Assembly (NCBI RefSeq): GCF_018854015.1
Contig: NZ_JAAXYO010000033.1
Location: 1 to 64,000 of the forward strand
Source of the DNA: Igneacidithiobacillus copahuensis
GTDB taxonomy: Bacteria; Pseudomonadota; Gammaproteobacteria; Acidithiobacillales; Acidithiobacillaceae
Reading direction: 5' to 3'
Length of the DNA: 64,000 bases
The notes under the pieces are model-generated. The model was not told the origin of the DNA, did no database searches, and saw nothing but the letters and a program-made list of their open reading frames with translations. Shown piece by piece: positions 32,860-41,419 of the stretch. Made by a program: the position numbers and the translations under genes. Position 1 is the stretch's first letter. Each line of letters starts with the position of its first letter.

Positions 32860-33591
32860 ATGCCTCGCATCCATCTCTACAGCGAAGTCACGCCCCAGCT
32901 GGGCGAATTTGCCCTGGCCGAAGCGCCCAGCCATCACCTGCTGCGGGTGCTGCGCGCCCGCCGCGGACAGGAGCTCACCCTGTTCACCGGCGATGGACGG
33001 GAGTATGCCGCGACACTGACCGGGGTGACGGGGAAGGCGGCGCTGCTGGCGGTGGAAGAGGTGGGCCTGCGCGACACCGCCAGCCCCCTCGCGGTGACCC
33101 TGGCGGTGCCCGTGTTGCGTGGCGAGCGCTGGGATTGGTTGCTGCAAAAGGCTACCGAACTCGGCGTGGCGCGAATCCAACCGCTGCATAGCCGCTTTTG
33201 CCAGGTTCCGCTGGCAGAGGCCCAAGGCGAAAAAAGGCAAAAGCGTTGGCAGGAGATCCTCATCGCCGCGGCTGAACAAAGTCAGGCCACCCGCCTGCCT
33301 GCCCTCGCGCCAGCACTGTCCCTGGCTGACTATCTGCAACAGCCACATGCGCCAACCTGCCTGATCTTTGATAGCGCCGCAGAAGAGGGCCTGAATACCA
33401 TGCCCCGTCCGCCGGTGAACCAGGTGGACCTGTTGACGGGTCCGGAGGGGGGGCTGGCCGCGGAGGAACTCCAGGCAGCCGAAAGCGGGGGGTTTTTGCT
33501 GCGGCGCTGCGGGCCCCGCATCCTGCGTGCGGAAACCGCTCCCATCGCTGCGCTGGCGATTTTGCAGGCCCGCTGGGGCGATCTTGGTTGA
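32860..33591 (+). CDS. rsmE: 16S rRNA (uracil-1498-N3)-methyltransferase
   Basis: A 243-aa SPOUT methyltransferase. PRIHLYSEVTPQLGEFALAE starts the PUA-like N-terminal domain (RIHL is typical). The knotted domain has KATELGVARIQPLHSRF, LTGPEGGLAAEEL and LRRCGPRILRAETAPIAALA, which form the SAM pocket. Start ATG 32860 fits the family N-terminus; the longer open frame is not needed. 52 nt before ispH. Confidence 0.93.
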   Translation: MPRIHLYSEVTPQLGEFALAEAPSHHLLRVLRARRGQELTLFTGDGREYAATLTGVTGKAALLAVEEVGLRDTASPLAVTLAVPVLRGERWDWLLQKATELGVARIQPLHSRFCQVPLAEAQGEKRQKRWQEILIAAAEQSQATRLPALAPALSLADYLQQPHAPTCLIFDSAAEEGLNTMPRPPVNQVDLLTGPEGGLAAEELQAAESGGFLLRRCGPRILRAETAPIAALAILQARWGDLG

Positions 33592-33643
33592 CAGCGCGGC
33601 CATTGCGCCGGACCATGCAGAAAATTGTCTGGAGCCGAACTCG

Positions 33644-34585
33644 ATGGATATCCTCTTAGCCAATCCGCGCGGCTTTTGTGCCGGTGTCAATCGTGCCATC
33701 CAAATCGTCGATCGCGCACTGGAGCTCTTTGGTGCCCCGATCTACGTGCGTCACGAGGTGGTGCACAACCGCCATGTAGTGGATGACCTGCGCAATCGCG
33801 GGGCGGTTTTCGTCGAAGAGCTCGACGAGATTCCCGATGGCGCCACGGTCATCTTCAGTGCTCACGGTGTCCCCTTGGCCGTGCGGCAGCGGGCCGAGGA
33901 GCGCGGCCTGACCGTTTTCGATGCCACCTGCCCGCTGGTGACCAAAGTGCACATGGAGGTCAAGAAATACAGTCGGGAGGGCATGGAGATGGTATTGATC
34001 GGCCATGCCGGCCACCCGGAGGTGGAAGGCACCATGGGCCAGGTTGAATCCGGCATGATGTACCTGGTCTCGGATGTGGCCGATGTACAGCGTCTGCAGC
34101 CACGCGACCCCGAGCGTCTGGCGTATATCACCCAGACGACCCTGAGCATGGATGATACGGCGGAAGTGATCCAGGCACTGCGGGATCGCTTTCCCGCGAT
34201 TCAGGGCCCCAAAAAAGATGACATCTGCTATGCCACCCAGAATCGTCAGGATGCGGTAAAAAAACTCGTACCCGAGGTCGATATTCTGCTGGTGGTCGGG
34301 GCACCGAACAGTTCCAACTCCAGTCGCCTGGCCGAACTGGGGCAACGCCTTGGCACCGCCACGCATCTGATTGAAGATGCCAGCCAGCTGCGGCAGGAGT
34401 GGTTTACCGGTAACCCGAGCATTGGTATCAGTGCCGGGGCCTCGGCGCCCGAATCCTTGGTGCAGGAGATCATCAACACGCTGGCCTCCTGGGGCGCACA
34501 GCAACCGCAGGAGCTGCCTGGCGTCGAAGAAAAGGTAACCTTCAGTCTTCCCCTGGCCCTGGCGCAGGCGACCCATCGCGCCTAG
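33644..34585 (+). CDS. ispH: 4-hydroxy-3-methylbut-2-enyl diphosphate reductase
   Basis: A 313-aa 4Fe-4S enzyme making IPP and DMAPP in the MEP pathway. MDILLANPRGFCAGVNRAIQ holds the first cluster Cys; the others are in FDATCPLVTKVH and KDDICYATQNRQ. Substrate His residues are in VRHEVVHNRHVV and GHAGHPEVEG. GGAG lies before the ATG at 33644. Its 3' end overlaps the convergent rmuC by 44 bp. Confidence 0.97.
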   Translation: MDILLANPRGFCAGVNRAIQIVDRALELFGAPIYVRHEVVHNRHVVDDLRNRGAVFVEELDEIPDGATVIFSAHGVPLAVRQRAEERGLTVFDATCPLVTKVHMEVKKYSREGMEMVLIGHAGHPEVEGTMGQVESGMMYLVSDVADVQRLQPRDPERLAYITQTTLSMDDTAEVIQALRDRFPAIQGPKKDDICYATQNRQDAVKKLVPEVDILLVVGAPNSSNSSRLAELGQRLGTATHLIEDASQLRQEWFTGNPSIGISAGASAPESLVQEIINTLASWGAQQPQELPGVEEKVTFSLPLALAQATHRA

Positions 34586-36059
34586 AACCGGTCGGCTCCA
34601 TATCCCGCGTTTGCAGCTCGCGTAGCTGCAATTCGCGAACCTGTGAGTCTATAGGTTCCGGCGGTGGAATCTCCCGCTCGCCTACCGTGGCACCCAGGTC
34701 AGGAAATTTTCGCGCCGAAACCAGTACCCGGGTCTCCAGCGAAGCCGTAGCCTTGTTGTAGGACTGCACCGCACTTTGCAATTGCTTCCCCACCTTCCCC
34801 CAATGATCTGCCAGAGTGAGTAAACGATCATGCAGTTCACGGCCCAAAGCACTGATGGCCTGGGCATTGGCCGCCACGACCTCCTGCCGCCAACCATAGG
34901 CGGCCGCCCGCAGCAGAGCGATCAAGGTGGTCGGCGTGGCGACCAAAACCTTCTGTTCTACCCCATATTCGATGAGCGCTGGGTCCACCTGCAGGGCGGC
35001 ACTGAAGAAATCCTCCCCCGGCAGGAAAAGCACCACGAACTCCGGGCTGGGTAACTCCTCCCAATAAGATTTTCGTCCCAGTTGTTGGAGATGGGTACGC
35101 AACTCACTCGCGTGCTTGCGCAGAAACTGCTGACGCTCCTCCTCGGACTCCGCCTCGACGGCCTGTAGATAGCCATTCAGGGGCGCCTTGGCATCGACCA
35201 CGATCTCTTTGCCGCCCGGCAAATGGACCAATAAATCGGGGCGCTGCTGTCCCTGCTCGGTCTGCATGCTGGCCTGTTCGACGAAATCACAGTGATCGAG
35301 CATCCCGGCCATTTCCACCACCCGCCGCAGTTGCAGCTCGCCCCATCGACCGCGCGCAGCAGGTTGACGCAACGCCTTGACCAAAGCTGCCGTTTCGCGG
35401 TGTAAGCGCGGCAGATGGTCTTGTACCAGGCCACGCAACTGCTCACTCAGGGCGCTGTAGGCGGAAGTCCGCACCTGTTCGAGCCCATCCAGGCGCTCAT
35501 TCATTTTTCCCAGAGACTCGCGCAACGGGGTGACGAACTGGCTGAAGGCAGTTTGCCGTCCCTCCCAATCCTGCCGGGCTTGCTCTTGGAAGCGGGCGAG
35601 GTTCTCTTGGGCCAAGCGCAGGAAGTCTTCATTGTTGCGGCGCAGGGCAGCGCCGGAAAGGGCAGCAAAGGACTCGCGCAGGCGCTCCTCGGCCTGGCTG
35701 AGCAATTGCTGTTTTTCCGCGGCTTGCCGACGTTCCTGGAGCAGACGTTCCTGTAATTCGGCCAGGCGCGCGTTTTGCCGAGTGAGCTCCTCCTGCAGGC
35801 GCGTTTGTTCCTCGCGCAATGGCTCTAGCTGCGCAAGACTCGCCTCAGCAGAAGCCAAGGCAATCCGGCTTTCCTGTAGCTGAATGGAGAGCGTGCGGAT
35901 TTCTTCGCGCGCCTGTCGCAGCGACTCTTCCACCTGCAACGCCTCACTAAGCTTAGACTGACAGAGCCGTGACTCGCCCCGCCACCAAAGCCAAAGCGCG
36001 AGCGCGCCCAGCAAGGCGCCGCTGCCAAAGGCAGCGACGATCCATGCCAAGAAAGACAC
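34542..36059 (-). CDS. rmuC: DNA recombination protein RmuC
   Basis: A 505-aa protein: one N-terminal membrane helix (FLAWIVAAFGSGALLGALAL), a long coiled coil (residues about 30-180, rich in Glu, Gln, Arg, Leu), then the RmuC nuclease-like domain with RGRWGELQLRRVVEMAGMLD, DLLVHLPGGKEIVVDAKAPL (PD-(D/E)XK core) and VVLFLPGEDFFSAAL. RmuC limits recombination at inverted repeats. Start is GTG at 36059. The tail after about residue 440 is poorly conserved and overlaps ispH. Confidence 0.92.
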   Translation of the reverse strand: MSFLAWIVAAFGSGALLGALALWLWWRGESRLCQSKLSEALQVEESLRQAREEIRTLSIQLQESRIALASAEASLAQLEPLREEQTRLQEELTRQNARLAELQERLLQERRQAAEKQQLLSQAEERLRESFAALSGAALRRNNEDFLRLAQENLARFQEQARQDWEGRQTAFSQFVTPLRESLGKMNERLDGLEQVRTSAYSALSEQLRGLVQDHLPRLHRETAALVKALRQPAARGRWGELQLRRVVEMAGMLDHCDFVEQASMQTEQGQQRPDLLVHLPGGKEIVVDAKAPLNGYLQAVEAESEEERQQFLRKHASELRTHLQQLGRKSYWEELPSPEFVVLFLPGEDFFSAALQVDPALIEYGVEQKVLVATPTTLIALLRAAAYGWRQEVVAANAQAISALGRELHDRLLTLADHWGKVGKQLQSAVQSYNKATASLETRVLVSARKFPDLGATVGEREIPPPEPIDSQVRELQLRELQTRDMEPTGSRRDGSPAPGPGED

Positions 36060-36074
36060 GCGCTACAGATCCCC

Positions 36075-36527
36075 TCAGCCGCTCAACTGCGAGGTACAGT
36101 TGGGGCAACGGCTGGCCGCCAAGGGTATGGCGGTTGCACAAAATGGGCAATCTTTGGTCGTGACTGGCGCGACTGGTTTCGGATAGAGGCGATTGATGGT
36201 GTGCACCAAGAGGAAAATCACGAAAGCGATGATCAGGAAGCTGATGATGGACATGATGAACAGGCCATAGTTCCAGGTCACCGCACCGGCCTTCTCGGCG
36301 GCCGCTAGAGTGAGGTAGGGTCCCGGGGTCTTGCCCTCGTGGAGCACGAGAAAGAGGTTACTGAAGTCCACTTTCCCCAGCACCAGGCCGATGGGCGGCA
36401 TGACGATGTTTTTCACCAGCGAAGTGACAATGGCGGAAAAGGCGCTACCGACGACAAAGGCGACGGCAAGATCGATGACATTACCGCGCTGCAAGAAAAT
36501 TTTGAAATCCTTAAAAAACTGACTCAT
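36075..36527 (-). CDS. mscL: Large-conductance mechanosensitive channel with C-terminal zinc ribbon
   Basis: A 150-aa channel. FKDFKIFLQRGNVIDLAVAF with VVGSAFSAIVTSLV is MscL TM1; TM2 is YGLFIMSIISFLIIAFVIFL. The usual cytoplasmic helix bundle is replaced or followed by KDCPFCATAIPLAASRCPNC with two CxxC pairs (Cys127/130 and Cys141/144), a zinc-ribbon-like element. It releases solutes on osmotic downshock. Gap to rmuC 15 nt. Confidence 0.94.
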   Translation of the reverse strand: MSQFFKDFKIFLQRGNVIDLAVAFVVGSAFSAIVTSLVKNIVMPPIGLVLGKVDFSNLFLVLHEGKTPGPYLTLAAAEKAGAVTWNYGLFIMSIISFLIIAFVIFLLVHTINRLYPKPVAPVTTKDCPFCATAIPLAASRCPNCTSQLSG

Positions 36528-36613
36528 GTTTCCTCCCTTGTTTCTGTTGGACTGTCACCGGAGTCTAGCAAGCTGGCGGCGGGCAAAACAGGGGGGAAAG
36601 CCTCGTTCCTGCC

Positions 36614-37147
36614 CTAGCTTGGCGGGCCGCCATGTCCGGCGCAAAACTGGTTGACTGCGGCTTTTTGCGCCTGCATCGACGATTGATCAGCCTCCTGCAG
36701 ACAAGCCTGGATATTGCCACGGCAATTCTGCGCCCAGGTCTGGGTTTGTTGAAAGAAACTCCCCGCTGCCTGAGCCGGCTCGGCGTAGGGGTGTCCGGCG
36801 AACAGACGTTGCAGCGCGGCATAGTATTCGCTCTTTGCCCCCGCCCAGTTGGCAACGGCATCCCAACAGGCCCCTTGCTGTTCCGGCGTTGCATGCACAC
36901 AGCCGATGGCGTCGCGCCGCACCAGATCAAGTGAGGCTTTCCAGGAGGAACAAAAGTGCCTCTCCGCTGCTCTTCGCTGCGTCGCCACCGCTGCGAGCCT
37001 CTCCTGGGCCATCTGCGCTGCCTGATCGGCCTGCGACGCACGCGTCTGCGCCAACGCTGTGGAGTTGGGCCCAGGTGCCGGGATTTGTGCGCAGGCGCCC
37101 AGCAGGCCTGTAGCAAGAAGAAATAGCGGTACTTGTAATTTGCGCAT
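36614..37147 (-). CDS. Hypothetical lipoprotein
   Basis: A 177-aa protein with a lipoprotein signal peptide: MRKLQVPLFLLATGLLGACA, lipobox LLGAC with Cys19 as lipidation site. The mature part is Ala/Gln-rich and largely helical, with several cysteines (HFCSSWK, IGCVHAT, GACWDA, NCRGNIQACLQ, QFCAGHG) that could form disulfides in the periplasm. No family recognised. It lies between mscL and the RND operon on the same strand, 46 nt downstream of the pump gene stop on the opposite side. Confidence 0.75.
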   Translation of the reverse strand: MRKLQVPLFLLATGLLGACAQIPAPGPNSTALAQTRASQADQAAQMAQERLAAVATQRRAAERHFCSSWKASLDLVRRDAIGCVHATPEQQGACWDAVANWAGAKSEYYAALQRLFAGHPYAEPAQAAGSFFQQTQTWAQNCRGNIQACLQEADQSSMQAQKAAVNQFCAGHGGPPS

Positions 37148-37193
37148 GAAAGTTCCTCATCCTTTCGTTAGCGCCGCCTTTATAGCATAGTTT

Positions 37194-40100
37194 TTATGAG
37201 CTTGCGTCCTCCACCGGCGAGGCACTGCGATGTCGCGCGAAACGCCGCGAAAATCGCTCCTTGAGCCCCTCGAAAAAGACATAGAAGGCCGGCGTCACAA
37301 AGAGGGTAAGGAACTGGGACACAATGATGCCACCCGCTACTGCCACTCCCAGCGGCACTCGCGATTCCGCCCCGGCACCAATGCCGATGGCAATCGGCAG
37401 GATTCCCAGCACTGCCGCCAGATTGGTCATCATGATCGGGCGGAAGCGGGTAACGCAGGCATCGACCATTGCGTCCACCGCCGAAGCCCCTTGCCGACGT
37501 CGGTGGATGGCAAAGTCCACCATAATGATGCCGTTCTTTTTCACCAGCCCCACCAGCATGATGATCCCCACAAAACTGAACAGATCGAGTTCCTGATGAA
37601 AAATCCACAGCGCCAGCAAGGCGCCAAAGCCTGCCAGTGGCAGTGCGGTCAGTATGGTCAGCGGATGAATGAAGTCCTCGTAGAGGATGGCGAGGATGGC
37701 GTAGATCAAAGCTATGGTGGCCAACAGCAAGAGTGGCAAGGAGGAACTGGACTGCTGGAAGGCCTGTGCCGATCCACCGAAATCGCCCTGTACTCCCGCT
37801 GGCAAAACTCGGGCGGCCACCTTCTGCACCGCCTGCGTCGCCTGCCCAATGGAGGTTCCCTGCGCTAGGTTGAAAGAGACCGTCACGCTGGGAATACCGT
37901 CATAGTGGCTGATACTCAAGGGGCCGACACCGTAGCCAAAGCTCGCTACCGCCGAGAGCGGCACCAGACCGGCCGTACCCGGTAAGGTAATCGCTCCCAG
38001 AGCGCCGATGTTCTGCTGAAAACGCCTCTCCAGATCGAGAATGACCTCATACTGATTGGTTGACGCATAGATCGTCCCGACCTGCGTTCCGCCGAAGGCA
38101 AAATTGAGCGCCTGCTCGATGGCTTGCGGCGTTACGCCCAGGGCCTGGGCTCGGCGATGCAGCACATGGACGTCAATCTGCGGATTGGCTACTTGCAAGT
38201 CGCTGTTGACGGCCTGTAGACCAGGAACCTTGCGTAGGGCCGCTACCAGTTTCGGGACGGTCGCATCGAGGGTGTCCTGATCTTCGCTCTGCAAGGTGTA
38301 CTGGTAGTTGGACTGGGAAGAGACGGGTCCCATCTGGATCGCGGGAGGCAGCATAAAACTGGCCTCCACCCCCGGAAAATGTTGTACCGTGCGCCGCAAC
38401 TGGGCAATGACGGTCTCGCCGCCGGGCCTCTCCCCCAAGGGCTTGAGACGAATGATGAGACGCCCGGTATTGGACGAGCCGAAGGCGCCCGCTCCTTGGC
38501 CGGCACTGGACATCACCGATTCGATGGCGGGATTCTTGCCAACGGCGACCGCCACCCGTTCCTGCAGGGTTTCCAGTTGGAGAAAGGAAATCCCCTGCGG
38601 ATACTGCAGGTTGCCCATGATCATCCCGCTGTCCTCGCGGGGAATAAAACCTTTGGGAAGCAGAAAGAAAAGTCCGATCATGGCCAGCAGGCTCAAGCCC
38701 GCGCCCAGGTAAATCCAGCCGCGATGCTCCAGGCTTGTCCGCAGGTTGCGTCCGTACCAGGCACGCAGCCGCGCAAACCAGCGTTCAAAACCCGATGGCG
38801 CAGCATGTTTTACCCGCAGATAGCGCGCACAAAGCATGGGAGTGAGGGTGAGCGAGACTAGACCAGAGAGCAGGATCACCACTGCGATGGTAACGCCAAA
38901 CTCCCGAAACAGACGGCCAATGATGCCGCCCATGACGAGAAATGGTAAAAACACCACCGCCAGGGAAATCGTCATCGACAGTACCGTGAAACCGATCTCT
39001 GAACTGCCGGCGTAGGCCGCCTGCTCTGGCTCCTCCCCTTGCTCCTCATGGCGGGCGATGTTTTCCAGCATGACTACCGCATCATCCACCACAAAGCCGA
39101 CGGACAAGGTCAGGGCCAGCAGGGTCAGGGTGTTGAGGGAGTAGCCCAAATACGAGATGACAGCAAAGGTACCAAAGATAGAGGTAGGAATCGCCAGGGC
39201 ACCAATCAGGGTGGGGCTGCCACGGCGCAAGAAGAGCCACAACACCCCCGCCACCAGGAGCGATGCCAGAAGCAGGGTGTACTCCACCTCCTGCACGGCG
39301 GCGCGGATATAGTCGGCCTTGTCGTAGATGATTTGCAGCTTGGCGCCACCCGGCAAGCCGGAAGTAAAACTGGGCAGGCGCTTCTGGATGGCGTCGGAGA
39401 TGGCCACCGTGTCGGCATTGGGCTGCCGCACCACGGCGAGGATCAAGGCCCGCTGGCCACCCAGCCAACTGGCAATCTGGTCATTGTCGACACCATTTTT
39501 GACGGTAGCAACGTCGGCCAGGGGCACCACCGCACCGCCGTTCTGCTGCACGGGCATCTGGCTGAAGGCCTCGGCATCATGCAGCTGACCATGCACATTG
39601 ACGGCATAGTTGCGTGCCGTACCCAGCAGAGTGCCCTGGGGCAGATTGACGTTGTGGCTGGTAATCGCCGAACTCAAGGCCTGCAACGACAAGCCATGGG
39701 CCTGCAGAGAAAAGGGATTGGCGTGGATGCGTACGGCATAGTTCTGTTCGCCAAAGATCTCCACCTGCGCCACTCCGGGAATCCCGGAAATTGCCGGCAC
39801 CACCTTGTCGACTGCGTAGGCATTGAGCTTGTAGATCGGCATATCCGGCGCGGTCAATGCAATAAACTCGACGGGCGCGGCCGACGGATTCATCTGCTTC
39901 ACAAAAGGCAGGCTGGGCATGCCCGGCGGGAGAAGATGCTGCGCCTGCGTAACGGCGTTCTCCACATTCTGGGTGGCGACGTCGATATTCTGGCTGAGAT
40001 CGAATTGCAGGATGATGCGCGTCGAACCGAGGCTACTGGTCGAGCTCATCGAAGACAAGCCCGGAATACTGGAAAACTGCTTCTCCAGCGGCGTTGCCAC

Positions 40101-40286
40101 ACTGCTGGCCATGGTCTGCGGACTGGCACCCGGCAGACTGGCGGAGACCAGCACCGTGGGAAAATCCACGCTGGGAAGCAAGGCCACGGGCAGGCTCTGA
40201 AAGGCAAAGATGCCGTAGATGACCAGGGCAAGACTGAGGATGATGGTCATCACCCGTCGGCGGATGAACAGCGCCGAAATGTTCAT
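37194..40286 (-). CDS. RND efflux transporter, HAE1 family permease
   Basis: A 1030-aa inner-membrane pump. Twelve helices in two groups are visible with the large periplasmic loops. MNISALFIRRRVMTIILSLA start, PVALLPSVDFPTVLVSASLP (porter), GFVVDDAVVMLENIARH in TM4 with the proton-relay Asp pair, and the second repeat GIIMLVGLVKKNGIIMVDFA with Lys. It resembles MdtB/MdtC-like multidrug pumps. Operon order outer-membrane factor, adaptor, pump; it overlaps the adaptor by 4 nt. Substrate unknown. Confidence 0.94.
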   Translation of the reverse strand: MNISALFIRRRVMTIILSLALVIYGIFAFQSLPVALLPSVDFPTVLVSASLPGASPQTMASSVATPLEKQFSSIPGLSSMSSTSSLGSTRIILQFDLSQNIDVATQNVENAVTQAQHLLPPGMPSLPFVKQMNPSAAPVEFIALTAPDMPIYKLNAYAVDKVVPAISGIPGVAQVEIFGEQNYAVRIHANPFSLQAHGLSLQALSSAITSHNVNLPQGTLLGTARNYAVNVHGQLHDAEAFSQMPVQQNGGAVVPLADVATVKNGVDNDQIASWLGGQRALILAVVRQPNADTVAISDAIQKRLPSFTSGLPGGAKLQIIYDKADYIRAAVQEVEYTLLLASLLVAGVLWLFLRRGSPTLIGALAIPTSIFGTFAVISYLGYSLNTLTLLALTLSVGFVVDDAVVMLENIARHEEQGEEPEQAAYAGSSEIGFTVLSMTISLAVVFLPFLVMGGIIGRLFREFGVTIAVVILLSGLVSLTLTPMLCARYLRVKHAAPSGFERWFARLRAWYGRNLRTSLEHRGWIYLGAGLSLLAMIGLFFLLPKGFIPREDSGMIMGNLQYPQGISFLQLETLQERVAVAVGKNPAIESVMSSAGQGAGAFGSSNTGRLIIRLKPLGERPGGETVIAQLRRTVQHFPGVEASFMLPPAIQMGPVSSQSNYQYTLQSEDQDTLDATVPKLVAALRKVPGLQAVNSDLQVANPQIDVHVLHRRAQALGVTPQAIEQALNFAFGGTQVGTIYASTNQYEVILDLERRFQQNIGALGAITLPGTAGLVPLSAVASFGYGVGPLSISHYDGIPSVTVSFNLAQGTSIGQATQAVQKVAARVLPAGVQGDFGGSAQAFQQSSSSLPLLLLATIALIYAILAILYEDFIHPLTILTALPLAGFGALLALWIFHQELDLFSFVGIIMLVGLVKKNGIIMVDFAIHRRRQGASAVDAMVDACVTRFRPIMMTNLAAVLGILPIAIGIGAGAESRVPLGVAVAGGIIVSQFLTLFVTPAFYVFFEGLKERFSRRFARHRSASPVEDASS

Positions 40287-41419
40287 GCGCCACCCCAGGC
40301 ATGATGGTGACCATGCCCCGTATGCTCCGCAGCCTTTTGGCCAGGCAGCAAAACGTGCACACCGGCATAGACCCGGGCCGGCACCGGGTCAATGATCTGA
40401 GCATTCGCTGGCAGACCAGAAATCACGGCTGTCTGACCATCTTCCCAGAGCACCTGCACCGGCGTTGCCTCGACTATGCCCTTAGGTGCCTGGTAGACGA
40501 AATTCCCGCTGCTTCCCTGCTGCACTGCCGCCACCGGCAGGGTCATGGCCTGCGCGACCCGCTGCACGGGTAGACGGACCTCCACATATTCGCCAGGCCA
40601 GAGAGTTGCGTTGGCATTGTCTGCCTGCGCCTGTACGCTGACCGTCGCCGAAGTCGCGGCTACGCTATTGTCGATGACCTGCAGCGTGGCGGCAGCCAGG
40701 GTCTTGTCCTGCTTTTCATCCTGGACGAGCAGTTTCCAGGCCTGATCCTTGCCCCGACGCGCCGCCCCCAGCAGACTCTGGGGAATCTGGAAATTGATGC
40801 CAATGGGGCTGATCTGGTTGATGCTTGCCAGTTGCGTCTGATTCGCCACCACCAGATTGCCCGGCTTGACCAATGCCATGCCGATGCGCCCGCTGATCGG
40901 CGCGGTGATGCGCGTATACCCCAGGGTGATCACTGCCTGCTGCACGGCCGCCGCATCGGCGGCCACCTGCGCCTGACTCGCCTGCGCCTGGGACACCGCC
41001 TGCGCAAAGCTTTGCTTGGTGATGAAATCTTTTTCCACCAAGGGGCGATCCTGTTCTACCAAAGTCTGGTTGTAGCGCGCCGTGGCCTGGGCTGCGGCGA
41101 GGTTGGCCCGTGCCTGGGCCAGGGTGGCGGCCGCCTGGGCTGGGTTGATGGTGAAGAGCGTCTGGCCCTGCTGAACCATCCCGCCCTGGGTAAAGGACAG
41201 ACTGGCGAGCTGGCCCGAGGTCTGCGGGATGATCGTTACCGTCTGCAGGGGCGTTACCGTACCCAGAAAACTTTGGTAATGGACCATATCCTGCAGCTTG
41301 GGCTGGACCAGTGTCACCTGCACGGGCGGCGGCCCGCCCCGTTCAGTCTTCTGGCAGGCGGTCAGAATCACTGGCAAGAACAGGATCAGGGTGATAGCGC
41401 CCCAGCGATGTGCTTTCAC
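40283..41419 (-). CDS. RND efflux periplasmic adaptor (membrane fusion protein)
   Basis: A 378-aa adaptor with an N-terminal lipoprotein-like signal (LILFLPVILTACQKTERGG, lipobox LTAC). Lipoyl-type segments SGQLASLSFTQGGMVQQGQ and VEKDFITKQSFAQAV flank the coiled hairpin, then ITAPISGRIGMALVKPGNLV. It ends GHGHHHAWGGA, a His-rich tail. Start overlaps the outer-membrane factor stop by 4 nt. The His tail could bind metal, but this is speculative. Confidence 0.93.
   Translation of the reverse strand: MKAHRWGAITLILFLPVILTACQKTERGGPPPVQVTLVQPKLQDMVHYQSFLGTVTPLQTVTIIPQTSGQLASLSFTQGGMVQQGQTLFTINPAQAAATLAQARANLAAAQATARYNQTLVEQDRPLVEKDFITKQSFAQAVSQAQASQAQVAADAAAVQQAVITLGYTRITAPISGRIGMALVKPGNLVVANQTQLASINQISPIGINFQIPQSLLGAARRGKDQAWKLLVQDEKQDKTLAAATLQVIDNSVAATSATVSVQAQADNANATLWPGEYVEVRLPVQRVAQAMTLPVAAVQQGSSGNFVYQAPKGIVEATPVQVLWEDGQTAVISGLPANAQIIDPVPARVYAGVHVLLPGQKAAEHTGHGHHHAWGGA

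Noticed and set aside
39039..40304. 421-codon plus-strand frame
   Set aside because: Antisense shadow of the RND pump gene.
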